Assembly (NCBI RefSeq): GCF_013044505.1
Contig: NZ_JABERD010000026.1
Span: forward strand, 1 to 64,000
Direction: 5' to 3'
DNA: 64,000 nt
Origin: Streptomyces sp. S3(2020)
GTDB taxonomy: Bacteria > Actinomycetota > Actinomycetes > Streptomycetales > Streptomycetaceae
Part shown: piece by piece, positions 1 through 8,644 of the stretch
How positions within the stretch are numbered: the stretch's first letter is position 1
Layout: each line of letters starts with the position of its first letter
Position numbers and translations under genes: made by a program
The notes under the pieces: model-generated
What the model was told of the DNA's origin: nothing
What the model saw: the letters and a program-made list of their open reading frames with translations, nothing else
The model's database searches: none

Positions 1-473
1 GGGTTATGCGGCAAGCGGTGTGGAGAGACCCGCCGACCGGTTTCCCCTGACCTTTCGGCCTACCGGCATTCGCTTCCTGGACCATCCTGTTCCTGCCGGG
101 GGTTTGGGCCTTCCTTGCGGTCGGCTTACCGGACGAATCCGGACCCCGACAGGGTTTCCGTGTTCCGCACGCTGAAGATGCGGCTGGGGTGGGCGCCCTC
201 TCTACCCCGTGGCCGGCGGTGTCCCACTTCCGTTGTTGCTTGCACCGGAAGCCGCCTGTGCCTTGCAGCACCGGGCCCTCCCCTGCGAAAGCGAGCCATC
301 TCAGGGGTCCCATATTCCGAGGCATTAACCAAGGGTTCACGCGTGTTCGCCCGTCCAGCCTTCCCCTCGCCTGTGGCCTTTCGATGGTCGAAGTGCCCTT
401 GGGCTTGAACGCTCAGCTTCACACCCCGCCGTTACCAGCGACGCATGTGAGCGCGGGGACGCAATCGAGACAC
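1..473 (-). ncRNA. probable 5' part of a group II intron, truncated by the window edge
   Basis: No convincing protein is encoded in the first 490 bases. Read on the minus strand, the stretch from about 473 down to 1 is rich in paired, GNRA-like and AAG-rich segments. It resembles, from memory, the domain I region of actinobacterial group II introns that carry a reverse transcriptase. A GTG at 473-471 on the minus strand would be the usual intron 5' end. The intron body and any RT/maturase gene would lie left of the window. The proposed boundary is 17 bases upstream of the mobC start, so the insertion would separate mobC from any older promoter. The call rests on recalled resemblance, not on a covariance search. 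An unannotated conserved region of a mobilisable element is the alternative. Confidence 0.45.
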
Positions 474-490
474 TAATTCGGAGGAATTCC

Positions 491-1117
491 TTGTCTGAAC
501 CTCTCCACGAGAATCACCTCACTTCCGAACGTGCGGCCTCACGTCGCACAGCAAGATGGAGGTTCGGACACTCCCCCGCAGGGGGAGCGCCCGAACCCGA
601 CCCCGCCCCGGGGGTGGCGAGGCCCGTCCGGCACCAAGGGGCGCCGGACGGGAGGGCTGCGACCGAAGGCGGATCGCAGCCGGGAAAGGCCGGCCGCACG
701 CGCCGGACCCAGATCAAGGGGAAGGCGCGTCTGCGTGAGAAGAAGCAGCGTCCCGCTCAGAGCGTCCGCCTCAGCGATCACGAGCACGCCCTCATTCAGG
801 CAGGCGCCGATGCCGTGGGCATGAGTCTGGCCGGTTTCCTCGCGCACTCCGCGCTGGCTGCCGCCCGGGACCAGTCCCGTACCGCTGCCACCATCGCCAC
901 CGAACGCGATGTGCTCACCGAGCTGTTTGCCATGCGCCGGCAACTCGGCTGGGCCGGCAGCAACCTCAACCAGGTGGCCAAGGCGCTCAACTCCGGCGGC
1001 GACGTGCCCTACGTCAAGGAGGTACTCGGTGACGTCCTCCGCGCGGCGAAGGCCGTGAAGAAGGCCGTCGACCGGGTCGCCAACCCCCAGGAACAGCAGG
1101 AGGGTGAGGCGGCTTGA
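491..1117 (+). CDS. mobC: MobC-like relaxosome accessory protein
   Basis: Probable ribbon-helix-helix-type mobilisation protein that helps the neighbouring relaxase bind and nick oriT. The conserved core starts near residue 75 (KARLREKKQRP, then VRLSDHEHALI) and includes the typical MSLAGFLAHSAL helix and the WAGSNLNQVAKALNSGG segment seen in MobC proteins. It is 208 aa from a TTG at 491, with a good GGAGG about 7 bases upstream. The first 70 or so residues are low-complexity and Pro/Gly/Arg-rich, so a later GTG near 612 is possible. The stop overlaps the relaxase TTG start (TTGA), which implies translational coupling. The 5' part of the frame contains a perfect 10-bp inverted repeat, a possible oriT element. 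Confidence 0.8.
   Translation: MSEPLHENHLTSERAASRRTARWRFGHSPAGGAPEPDPAPGVARPVRHQGAPDGRAATEGGSQPGKAGRTRRTQIKGKARLREKKQRPAQSVRLSDHEHALIQAGADAVGMSLAGFLAHSALAAARDQSRTAATIATERDVLTELFAMRRQLGWAGSNLNQVAKALNSGGDVPYVKEVLGDVLRAAKAVKKAVDRVANPQEQQEGEAA
623..652. repeat. 10-bp inverted repeat inside the 5' end of mobC, possible oriT hairpin
   Basis: CCCGTCCGGC at 623-632 and GCCGGACGGG at 643-652 are perfect inverted copies separated by 10 bases. Relaxases of the MobA/VirD2 type commonly nick next to such hairpins, and the repeat lies directly upstream of the conserved mobC core and the relaxase. No nic sequence could be assigned, so the oriT role is inference. Confidence 0.3.
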
Positions 1118-2838
1118 TCCCCAGCATCCACCGGCAGGGCAGCAGCACGTTCGGTCTGCTCCGCTACCTCTACGGCAAGGGCACGCACGAGGAGCACGTC
1201 GATCCGCACCTGGTCGCCTCCTTCGACCACCTGGCCCCCGACCCCGGCCGTGACCCCTCGGCCACCAAGCAGGACCTCGCTGACCTCCTCGACCAGCCCC
1301 TCCACCTCCTCGACCAGGATCAGCGGCCCGAGCAGCACGTGTGGCACTGCTCGGTGCGCGCCGCCCCCGACGACCTGGTCCTGACCGACGAGCAGTGGGC
1401 CGACATCGCCCGCCGCATCGTCGCGGCCACCGGCATCGACCCCGGCGACGGCGCGGGCTGCCGCTGGGCCGCCGTACGCCACGCCGACGACCACATCCAC
1501 ATCATCGCCACCCTCGTCCGCGAAGACGGCCGTCGCCCCGACCATCACCGCTCCGGCAAACGTGCCCAGGCCGAAGCCCGCCTCATCGAAGCCGACTACG
1601 GTCTGCACCGCGTCATCCCCGGCGACGGCACCGCCGCCAAACGCACCACAAGCGCCGAACGGCACAAGGCTCAACGCCAGGGCCGGGAACGCCCCGCCCG
1701 TGAGGAACTGCGCGAGACCGTCCGCCGCGCGGTCGCCGGCGCCGCCTCCACCGACGAGTTCCTCGACCGCCTCAAAGACGCCGGGCTCCTCGTGCGCACC
1801 AGGGTGCTGCCCTCCGGCGACCTGAAGGGCTACACGGTCGCTCTGCCCGGTGACCGCAATGGGGACCAGGAGCCGATCTTCTACGCCGGATCCACGCTCG
1901 CCCCCGACCTGTCCCTGCCCCGCATCCAGGAACGCTTCGCCACCGACTCCGCCCTGATGGAGACCATCGACGGTGAGCAGCCGGAACGCCCTACCAAGCC
2001 CTCGGCACCCGCAACGGCTCGGCGCACCACCACTCACGCGGCCTGGGCGGCACTGCTCGTCCTCGACCACGGCGACGACGAGGGAGCGGCTGCCGCCCAG
2101 ATCGCCGCCACCGGCGAGGTCCTCGACGCCCTTGCCAAGACCTCCGCTCTCCACACCCGCGACGAACTGCGCCAGGCGGCCTGGGAGTTCGAGCGGGCCT
2201 CCCGCTCCCACACCCGAGCCGAGTTCCGCCACGCGCAGGACCTGCGTCGGGCAGCCCGCGACCTCGTGTACAGCGGGCCCGCGTTCGGCCGGGGCGAGGA
2301 CGGAGCGACCACGGCCATGGCGATCGACATGGTGTTCTTCCTTGCCCTCGCCGCAGCCCACTGGCACGCCCAACGTCAACATGCCCAGCAGGCCGAGGCC
2401 GCCCTCCGGGCCGCCGAGCACCTACGGGCCGCCTACCAGCAGGCAGCCGCCGAACCCCTCACCGCGCTACGCGAACGAGGCCGCCGTATCGCCCCGTCCC
2501 TGCGCCGCCACCACGCCACCACCGTGCACACCGCCCTGCCCGACCTCGCCGACACAATCCTCACCGAGCCCGGCTGGGACGCCCTGGCCGCCACCCTCGC
2601 GGACGCCGAACGCGTCGGCCACAATCCCCGCGCCCTGCTCGCCGAGGCCGCCGCGCGCAGGGAACTGGACACCGCCGATTCCGTAAGTGACGTTCTCGTC
2701 TGGCGTATGCGTCGCGCTGCAGGTCTCCCGTTGTACGCCCCAGCGCAGGAAGCTACCCGGGCCAACCGCCCCAACCATCACGTGTCCGCCGCGCGGACGA
2801 TGCCGGTACCGTCCGCATCGCGAGCACAGCGCCGTTGA
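1114..2838 (+). CDS. relaxase / mobilisation nuclease (MobA/VirD2 family)
   Basis: Conjugative relaxase expected to cut one strand at oriT and stay bound to the 5' end during transfer. The N-terminal ~230 residues form the relaxase domain. The RQGSSTFGLLRYLYGKG start is typical of Streptomyces relaxases, and the metal-binding histidine triad is visible as HADDHIHIIATL near residue 130. The C-terminal half is Ala- and Arg-rich and helical, as usual for this group. It is 574 aa from a TTG that overlaps the mobC stop, so it is probably coupled to mobC. A strong hairpin lies 50 bases downstream. No integrase, replication or TraB gene is visible, so the element is either a remnant or continues left of the window. 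Confidence 0.88.
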   Translation: MIPSIHRQGSSTFGLLRYLYGKGTHEEHVDPHLVASFDHLAPDPGRDPSATKQDLADLLDQPLHLLDQDQRPEQHVWHCSVRAAPDDLVLTDEQWADIARRIVAATGIDPGDGAGCRWAAVRHADDHIHIIATLVREDGRRPDHHRSGKRAQAEARLIEADYGLHRVIPGDGTAAKRTTSAERHKAQRQGRERPAREELRETVRRAVAGAASTDEFLDRLKDAGLLVRTRVLPSGDLKGYTVALPGDRNGDQEPIFYAGSTLAPDLSLPRIQERFATDSALMETIDGEQPERPTKPSAPATARRTTTHAAWAALLVLDHGDDEGAAAAQIAATGEVLDALAKTSALHTRDELRQAAWEFERASRSHTRAEFRHAQDLRRAARDLVYSGPAFGRGEDGATTAMAIDMVFFLALAAAHWHAQRQHAQQAEAALRAAEHLRAAYQQAAAEPLTALRERGRRIAPSLRRHHATTVHTALPDLADTILTEPGWDALAATLADAERVGHNPRALLAEAAARRELDTADSVSDVLVWRMRRAAGLPLYAPAQEATRANRPNHHVSAARTMPVPSASRAQRR

Positions 2839-2888
2839 TCACGGCACAGACAGCGAAGGTGTTGAGGGGCCTGATTAGCTCTCGGTAA

Positions 2889-2935
2889 ACACCATGACGG
2901 GTCCGACCACGGTGTGGTCGGACCCGTCATGGTGT
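2889..2935. terminator. strong 22-bp hairpin terminator
   Basis: A perfect inverted repeat with 22-bp arms (2889-2910 and 2914-2935) and a 3-base loop. It lies 50 bases after the relaxase stop and before the next plus-strand gene. There is no T-run, which is common for Streptomyces terminators. Confidence 0.85.
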
Positions 2936-3051
2936 ATTCGCCCAACGGCCTACGTCGGTCGGGTGTCTCTCCGCGCCAAGAGCCCAACGCCTGTGTCTGT
3001 GCCTGCTGTCAGGCTGAGCACCAGCCGCCCTCAGATCTTCAGGAGAAGAGC

Positions 3052-3651
3052 ATGAGTACCAACCTCGGTCCGCTGGTCATCACGCGCCGCAGCGGCAGTG
3101 AGCCCATACGGGCCAACGGTGAAACAGTCGGCAGGCTCAGCGACTTCTGGAGCTGGGCATGCTCCGACCTGGCCAACAACACCATGCGCGGCGTCTTGGC
3201 CGAGTACCTCGTAGCCACCGCACTGGGCGCGGCCACTGGCACCCGAACTGAATGGGACACGGTTGACATCCGTACGCCGGAGCGGTGGCGCGTCGAGGTG
3301 AAGTCGACGGCGTATCTGCAGTCGTGGGCACAGTCCGCGCTGTCGAAGATCTCCTTCGACATCTCACCGGCCTCAGGCTGGGACGCCCAGACGGGCGCCA
3401 CCTCAGCCGAAGTACTGCGCCGCTCGGACGTGTACGTCTTCTGCCTGCTGCACCACCAGGACAAAGCGACCCTCGATCCTCTGGATCTCGACCAGTGGAC
3501 CTTCTACGTCCTGCCCACCCAGATCCTGGACGAACAGTGTCCGAGCCAGAAGACGATCAGGCTGTCCAGCCTGGAGCAACTCAGCCCCCTGGAGACCGAC
3601 TTCACCGGCCTGCCGAAAGCAGTAGCCACGTGCGCTGAAGGCTTGCGATAG
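3052..3651 (+). CDS. PD-(D/E)XK-like nuclease, orphan
   Basis: A 200-aa protein starting at an ATG with AGGAGA 6 bases upstream; the frame stays open further 5' but the hairpin at 2889-2935 makes those starts unlikely. Residues 65-90 carry the pattern of a PD-(D/E)XK active site: an early helix with GVLAEYLVATALG, then WDTVDI (putative catalytic Asp) and RVEVKSTAYLQSW (E-x-K). A late helix and strand (LRRSDVYVFCLL) fit the rest of the fold. The exact family was not recognised and no methyltransferase partner is adjacent, so it could be an orphan restriction-type nuclease or an accessory nuclease of the mobilisable element. It converges on the lipoprotein gene with only 16 bases between stops. 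Confidence 0.7.
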   Translation: MSTNLGPLVITRRSGSEPIRANGETVGRLSDFWSWACSDLANNTMRGVLAEYLVATALGAATGTRTEWDTVDIRTPERWRVEVKSTAYLQSWAQSALSKISFDISPASGWDAQTGATSAEVLRRSDVYVFCLLHHQDKATLDPLDLDQWTFYVLPTQILDEQCPSQKTIRLSSLEQLSPLETDFTGLPKAVATCAEGLR

Positions 3652-3667
3652 CTGCGAAACGGCAGGC

Positions 3668-4360
3668 TCAGCCCACGCCGTGAGCCTTGTCGGTGGCCTT
3701 CGCCACGTGGGCGTCAACCAGGGCCGCGCTGCCAGAGACCACTACGACCACCGTCCCGGTACGGACGGCTGTCTGCTTGACCACGCTGCTGCGTCCGCCG
3801 ACGGTGAAAGTGAGCAGTTGGCTCCACCTCTCCTCGCCCAGCTTCGGGGCTGGCAGCTTCCGCGTCGTGACCGTGACAGGAGTCGAGCCGACGAGCAGTT
3901 GGTACCTGGGACAAGAACTCATGGCTCCGAAGATCCGGCTCACGCCCTGGGAGAGCTTGTCCTCGGCACCGCTGTACAGCTCCTCGGCAACCTCCGAGTT
4001 GTTGTCGGCATACACGAAGGACGCCGCCTCCTTGCGGGGGAAATCGAGGCCGGACCCGGTGGCCGCGTCGCTGCCAAACTTCTCCAGCACCGGGCAGCCG
4101 ATGACCGTGACGTCGTCGTGCCGAAGGGCGGGCTCGGGCTTTCGGGTGTAGCCCTCGCCCAGGTCGCTCTCGTTCAGCAGCCGTTTGTTCAGCTCGGCGG
4201 AGGACAGCAGCACGGACGCCGAGGAGGTGCTGGCGCCGCGGTGCGCGGGTCCGGAGGACGAGGACGAGGTGCCGACAGGCTCAGTGCTGCTGGAGCAGCT
4301 GGCCAAGGCAAGGACGGTGAGGGCACTCAGGGCGGAGGAGGTCGTGATGGAACGGAACAC
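3668..4360 (-). CDS. secreted lipoprotein with PknH-like extracellular domain
   Basis: A 230-aa lipoprotein. The start chosen is the GTG at 4360, preceded by AAGGGG, which gives a short basic n-region (VFRSITT), a hydrophobic stretch and the lipobox LALASC, so lipidation is expected about 20 residues in. A Ser/Thr-rich linker follows, then a globular domain with two cysteines (in the VIGCPVL and MSSCPRY segments), reminiscent of the PknH sensor-like extracellular domain found in many actinobacterial lipoproteins. It should sit on the outer face of the cell membrane. Its ligand is unknown. A longer frame upstream to 4459 lacks a signal peptide at its own N-terminus and was not used. Confidence 0.75.
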   Translation of the reverse strand: MFRSITTSSALSALTVLALASCSSSTEPVGTSSSSSGPAHRGASTSSASVLLSSAELNKRLLNESDLGEGYTRKPEPALRHDDVTVIGCPVLEKFGSDAATGSGLDFPRKEAASFVYADNNSEVAEELYSGAEDKLSQGVSRIFGAMSSCPRYQLLVGSTPVTVTTRKLPAPKLGEERWSQLLTFTVGGRSSVVKQTAVRTGTVVVVVSGSAALVDAHVAKATDKAHGVG

Positions 4361-4455
4361 GCGAAAACCCCTTGGTGATGCGAGAGAAGTCGTCTGACCA
4401 GGTCGGCCCTCCCGGTACCGACGAACGCAAGGGTGGAAGCAGGGGCTTCGCGAGT

Positions 4456-4902
4456 TCAATGGCCGAGGTATCGCAGACCCTGTTCGAGGGTGGGGTGGAA
4501 GCGGTCGACCGGGCCGGAGTTGCGGTTGTACCAGGCGGCGTCCAGGCGCGACTCATGCGTCTCGTGCCCGGCCGCGCAGCGCAGCCAGACCGAGTCGTCG
4601 CGCAGGCAGAAGACAATCCAGTTCCGGTACGCACCGCAGTGGCACTGGTAGACCTCACCGTTGATGACGAGCGGCATGTCCCAGCGCATCATGAATCCGG
4701 AGACGTCCTGGCGACACGGCGCCCGGAAGTCCGGCGGCAGGAAGTCCGGCGGCACCAGGGCCGCCGGTGCCTCCGGGGACGGCATAGCGAACGGGCCGGG
4801 TCCGTCCAGCAACGGCCACTCGGCATGCATCGCCAGCGCCGCCTGGGCGGCACGCTGGACTTCGCGGAACTCTCGGTCCGCACGGTTGCGTCGGAACAGC
4901 AA
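4456..4902 (-). CDS. hypothetical protein with CHC and CAAGH motifs
   Basis: A 148-aa protein from a TTG at 4902 with AGAGGA upstream. The N-terminal third is charged and helical. A proline-rich linker (PPDFLPPDF) leads to a compact C-terminal domain containing YQCHCGAYRNW and LRCAAGHETHESR, whose Cys/His spacing suggests a small metal-binding fold. The family was not recognised. It lies between the lipoprotein and the DUF317 gene on the same strand with 86 bases to the latter, so co-transcription with DUF317 is plausible. Confidence 0.65.
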   Translation of the reverse strand: MLFRRNRADREFREVQRAAQAALAMHAEWPLLDGPGPFAMPSPEAPAALVPPDFLPPDFRAPCRQDVSGFMMRWDMPLVINGEVYQCHCGAYRNWIVFCLRDDSVWLRCAAGHETHESRLDAAWYNRNSGPVDRFHPTLEQGLRYLGH

Positions 4903-4988
4903 GGTCGTCCTCTCTGTCGTCTTGCGTATACGGGGAAGGCACCTGGAGGCGGTGCTGAGGGCCCTGGACTTTCGTGCCGGGCGAGTCG

Positions 4989-5732
4989 TCAGGTCCGGCG
5001 GATGATGCTGAGCCGGTCGTGCCCACGCGCGGGCAGCGTCTGGCGGGGCACCGGTGCCGAGGAGGCCAGCGAGGAAGCGAATACGGCGACCAGGTCATTC
5101 GGGACGCTGGCGCTGAAGCTCGCGCACCACAGGTACGGATCACCGAGACCCAGCTCCGCCCAGGCTTGCCAGCCCGTCTGTCCAGGGCGCGGATCGGCGT
5201 CCCCGACGAGCGGAGGCAGCGGCTCCAGGGAGACGCTGGCGGAGAAGCCAGAGTCGAAGGCAGCGGTACGAGGACGATCCGCGTCGCGGAACCAGCCCCG
5301 AGAACCCAGCTCTCCGAGCACCACCTCCGGCCCGTCGAATCCCGCGTCCGGTGCCCTGCGGGCGTCGAGCGCCAGCAGGAAGTCGGTCAGCACCTCGTGC
5401 GGCACTCCGGCGGTGAAATACGCGTTCCACTCCGCCATCACGGAGTCGGTGTGCGACCGGGCACTCACCTGCCAGCCCACCGGCAGGCCGCCCAGCTCGA
5501 ACGGGTACGAGGCAAGCAGCCATTCGGCGCCGCGCAGCCCGTCCGGGCTGACGTACAGCAGGGTGTCGCGCGCGGTCGGCCACACGCGCCAGTCAAGACC
5601 GGTCAGGGTGTCGCTGACCCGCTCGGCGAGAGCGCCGTCGTCACCGGCCAGGTGGCGCGGGGTGACCCAGTACACCGGGTCCTGCGAGTCGGAAGGGAAG
5701 GGTTCGTCGGAGTGACGCGAGTGCAGAAGCAC
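4989..5732 (-). CDS. DUF317 domain protein
   Basis: A 247-aa protein with two DUF317 repeats, a family almost restricted to Streptomyces and relatives. The first repeat runs from VYWVTPRHLAGDD to about residue 125 (VLTDFLLALDARR). The second covers the rest, with the recurring Trp/Phe pattern (GWFRDADRP, YLWCASFSASVP). The biochemical role of DUF317 is not known. The start is a GTG at 5732; the nearest GGAGG is only 1 base upstream, so the true start may be slightly downstream, although no better in-frame site is obvious. Confidence 0.75.
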   Translation of the reverse strand: MLLHSRHSDEPFPSDSQDPVYWVTPRHLAGDDGALAERVSDTLTGLDWRVWPTARDTLLYVSPDGLRGAEWLLASYPFELGGLPVGWQVSARSHTDSVMAEWNAYFTAGVPHEVLTDFLLALDARRAPDAGFDGPEVVLGELGSRGWFRDADRPRTAAFDSGFSASVSLEPLPPLVGDADPRPGQTGWQAWAELGLGDPYLWCASFSASVPNDLVAVFASSLASSAPVPRQTLPARGHDRLSIIRRT

Positions 5733-6050
5733 CTCCAGGGGGATCGGCGTGAACTACCAGCAGAGCGTTGTACGTTGGCATGCTGTGCCATGTCGATCCA
5801 GTCATTCCGGGCTCTTTCTCGTCTGCCGTAGGCGAACTGGCAGAACGACGCAACGGTTGTCCCCGACGGGCAAGGGCCGGCACCTCACCCGCCCGGGCTC
5901 GTGGAGGCCGCGCACAGCCTGTGTTCGGACGCCATCAACCACTCGGTGCGCGATCGTGGAACCCTTGGAGCTGAGCAACGGAACAACCCGGGTGAGGCCA
6001 GCAGGCCGAAGGCCGGCCCTTACGGCACGCACCAAAGAGGGGCAGACGGC
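5733..6050. other. intergenic region between divergent DUF317 and kinase genes
   Basis: About 318 bases with no supported gene. Both flanking genes are transcribed away from it, so it should hold two promoters. The kinase frame stays open upstream to 5901, but that part has no good start and a poor coding pattern. No clear -35/-10 pair or operator was recognised. Confidence 0.5.
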
Positions 6051-6953
6051 ATGACGACGAGCGAGCTGATCTCGTTCGACTCAGCGGCGGCAGCGAGCAT
6101 CCTGCGCAGAGCCTGTGGCCTGGCCGGGCTGAACGCCGACGGAGCGGAACTGGTCCGGCTTGGGGATCACGCCGTGTTCCGCCTCGATCGCGGCCGGGTT
6201 GTCTCCCGAGTCGGCCGCCACGCAGACCGCCTGCCGTCAGTGCGCCGTGAGGTTGCCGTCGCGCAATGGCTCGCAGCCGAGGACTACCCCGCCGCACGCC
6301 TCACCACGGAGGCAGAGCAGCCTGTCGTCGTCGATGGCCACCCCGTCACTTTCTGGGAAGGGCTGGGCGACGGCGAGACGTACGCGAGTACACGCGAGAT
6401 GGGCGAACTCCTGCGGAGACTTCACCAGCTGGAGGCGCCTCCCTTCTCTCTCCCGGAACTCCGCCCCTTCGCCAAGGTCGACCGACGCCTGAAGCGCGCG
6501 GTGCTCCGTGAGGACACCCATGTGTACCTCTCCGCCCTGGCGCAGGAGTTGTCGGCCGAGTACGACGGGCTGGAGTTCGCCCTGCCACCGGGGCTTCTGC
6601 ACGGTGACTACAACATCGGCAATGTTCTGCTCGATGCCGACGAGCTGCCGACGGTCATCGACCTGGACGGCTTCGTCGTCGGTCCCCGTGAGTGGGACCT
6701 CACGCAAACGGCCATGTACTACGACAGCTTCGGCTGGCACACGGAGGCCGAGTACACCGACTTCGTGGAGGGCTACGGCTTCGATGTCCGGCAATGGTCC
6801 GGGTACAGCGTGCTGCGGAGCGTCCGAGAATTGTTGATGGTCACTTGGCTCGCGCAGAATGCCGGCACGAATCCACGGGCGGCGGAAGAGGTTGAAAAGC
6901 GGGTCGAGTCGTTGCGCTCTGGCGGTTCTCGCCGGGATTGGGCCCCGTTCTAA
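6051..6953 (+). CDS. aminoglycoside phosphotransferase (APH) family kinase
   Basis: A 300-aa protein-kinase-like phosphotransferase starting at ATG 6051. The catalytic loop is LLHGDYNIGNVLLD near residues 183-196 (Brenner motif H-G-D-x5-N), followed by the metal-binding segment VIDLDGFVVGPREWDL. The N-lobe has the expected FRLDRG...VSRVGR...REVAVAQWL pattern. This fold phosphorylates hydroxyls of small molecules, and the substrate cannot be deduced. Its stop overlaps the stop of the convergent HTH-TPR regulator by 4 bases. With the adjacent cassette (8645-11668) it may belong to a metabolite pathway or give self-resistance; this is inference from position only. Confidence 0.85.
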   Translation: MTTSELISFDSAAAASILRRACGLAGLNADGAELVRLGDHAVFRLDRGRVVSRVGRHADRLPSVRREVAVAQWLAAEDYPAARLTTEAEQPVVVDGHPVTFWEGLGDGETYASTREMGELLRRLHQLEAPPFSLPELRPFAKVDRRLKRAVLREDTHVYLSALAQELSAEYDGLEFALPPGLLHGDYNIGNVLLDADELPTVIDLDGFVVGPREWDLTQTAMYYDSFGWHTEAEYTDFVEGYGFDVRQWSGYSVLRSVRELLMVTWLAQNAGTNPRAAEEVEKRVESLRSGGSRRDWAPF

Positions 6954-8329
6954 GCTGCTTCGGCCTGCTGCCAGAGGCGGAAGGTGCGGGCTTGTTCCGC
7001 AAAGTGGCGGAACTCTCCGGCTCCCCTTATGTGTTTGGTGAGGCGTCCCTGAAACTCGCGCACATACTGCGTACAGCGCGCTGATTTCAGGCCCTCGCCG
7101 AGGCTGAGGGCGCTCATGGCGATCTCGCATCCGCGCCCTATCTCCCCCTGGTTGATGTACGCCTCGGCTTGCACCATGGTCGCGAAGAAGTCGCTGCGGT
7201 TGTTGACCCCGTCGCCGAAGATGGAGCCGGCGCCCCGCTGGGTCGCTTCCACGGAGCGCCCCAGGTCCCGGAAGCAGTGGATGATTTCGGCCGCCAGCTC
7301 GATCTCGTCGAAGTACGCGATGTAGGGCGGGTCGCTGTCGGCGGTGCGCAGGCTGAGCTTGTGCTCCGCCTCCACGAGGGCCAGATCGCAACCTCGCTCG
7401 TCGCCGAGGCGGGACAGGGCTCGCGCTTCCATGGCGCGGAACTGCGCGGTCATCGTCGGCCCCAGGCTTGCTCCCGGGCCGGTGTACGCGGCGCGGGCCA
7501 GGCTGACGGCCTCCTGGTAGCGCCCCATGAACGTGGCCTGGTGGCTCATCGCCGACAGGATGCTCCCGCCCAGGAGCCTGTCGCCGGCGGTTTGTGACAT
7601 GCGCAGGGCCTGGATGAAGTACCGCTGGGCGATGCCGTGCAGACCGCTGTCGTACGACATCCAACCGGCGAGGAGGAGGGCTTCGGCCACCGCCGAGTGG
7701 AGCTGCTTGCCCACGACATCCGTGTACTGCCCGTCGAGCATCGGCCGGACGTCCGTGTGCAGGTACTGGATCAGCGCGCGTCGGGCGTGGCCGCCGCCGA
7801 ACCGTCCGTCGAGCATGCTGAAGGCTTCTGCGGTTGAGCGCACCATCTCCACGTCTACGGTGCCGATCGCCCGGTCTCCTAAGCGTCTCTGCTCGCCGTC
7901 CGGTGGGGCGACGAGCCAGCGCAGGGCGGCGGCGTTCCATGCGGCGGAGTCCGGCAGCGCCCTGACCAGGGTCGCGGCTTCGGCTAGGTCGGCGCGCCAT
8001 AGGTCGATCACAGTGCTGGCCGTGGTCTCGGGGCGGTCGGCGAATTCGAGTCCGAGCTCGGGGCGTACGGAGGAGACGGCCGCGTCGCCCAACCCGACGT
8101 CATCGATGGTCAGGTGCCGTCCGAGCCTGCCTCCGACGGCGTCCGCGATGAACTGCGGCATGTTGCCCCGCGGTATCGACCCCTTGAGCCACCGAGTGAC
8201 GTACGTGTGATCGCAGGTGATGTCTTCGCCACGGCGGGCGCCGGCGGCGACTACGGCTCGGGCGAGCGACTTGTGGGAGAAGTCGGCTTCCTGCATGAGC
8301 GCGGCCAGCCTGGCGTTCTGCTCTGCCAT
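6950..8329 (-). CDS. Streptomyces HTH-TPR transcriptional regulator
   Basis: A 459-aa regulator. Residues 1-75 form an XRE-like helix-turn-helix (NARLAALMQEADFSHKSLARAV, then YVTRWLKGSIPRG), a version common in Streptomyces regulators that begin MAEQNARLAALM. The rest is a TPR-like helical array (for example LLLAGWMSYDSGLHGIAQRY, ALSRLGDERGCDLALVEAEH) that probably senses a peptide or small ligand. It is divergent from the oxidoreductase-methyltransferase-glycosyltransferase operon across 315 bases containing a GTGCAC palindrome, so it is a good candidate regulator of that operon. Confidence 0.85.
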   Translation of the reverse strand: MAEQNARLAALMQEADFSHKSLARAVVAAGARRGEDITCDHTYVTRWLKGSIPRGNMPQFIADAVGGRLGRHLTIDDVGLGDAAVSSVRPELGLEFADRPETTASTVIDLWRADLAEAATLVRALPDSAAWNAAALRWLVAPPDGEQRRLGDRAIGTVDVEMVRSTAEAFSMLDGRFGGGHARRALIQYLHTDVRPMLDGQYTDVVGKQLHSAVAEALLLAGWMSYDSGLHGIAQRYFIQALRMSQTAGDRLLGGSILSAMSHQATFMGRYQEAVSLARAAYTGPGASLGPTMTAQFRAMEARALSRLGDERGCDLALVEAEHKLSLRTADSDPPYIAYFDEIELAAEIIHCFRDLGRSVEATQRGAGSIFGDGVNNRSDFFATMVQAEAYINQGEIGRGCEIAMSALSLGEGLKSARCTQYVREFQGRLTKHIRGAGEFRHFAEQARTFRLWQQAEAA

Positions 8330-8419
8330 CGGACCCCCGGGAGAACGGCCGTAGTGCCAGCTTGACGCGCTGTCACTCTACGCAGGTCACGGCCGGGGTG
8401 CAGGGCGTTCGGCACAGGA

Positions 8420-8433
8420 GTGCACGAGTGCAC
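8420..8433. promoter_or_regulatory. candidate operator GTGCAC-GA-GTGCAC
   Basis: Two copies of the self-complementary hexamer GTGCAC separated by two bases form a 14-bp palindrome. It lies 91 bases upstream of the regulator start and 212 upstream of the divergent operon. The position and symmetry suit a dimeric HTH protein, probably the adjacent regulator. The rest of the 8330-8644 gap shows no gene; a helical ORF continuing upstream of 8645 is just an open frame. Confidence 0.35.
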
Positions 8434-8644
8434 CCCCAAGTACACGCTCCCGAACTCGCAGCTGTGCGACGACAGTTGCATTCGTCGTCGCACGGGCTGG
8501 TCGGCGATTCCGAGCCCAACTCCCCCTCAAAAAGGGCCGGATAGAAATCCCAGCATGCCTCATTGCCACCACGGGCCTTTGATGGCGTGCGCCCAAATCC
8601 AGCCCACTATTCGTCCCCTCTGGGTTCTCCAGAAAGGTGGTCCC

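Noticed and set aside
1009..2421. 470-aa minus-strand frame opposite the relaxase
   Set aside because: Low-complexity Gly/Val/Ala sequence; the plus-strand frame has a clear relaxase histidine triad.
4372..5715. 447-aa plus-strand frame
   Set aside because: Antisense to the small hypothetical and DUF317 genes, with no domain pattern or start signal.
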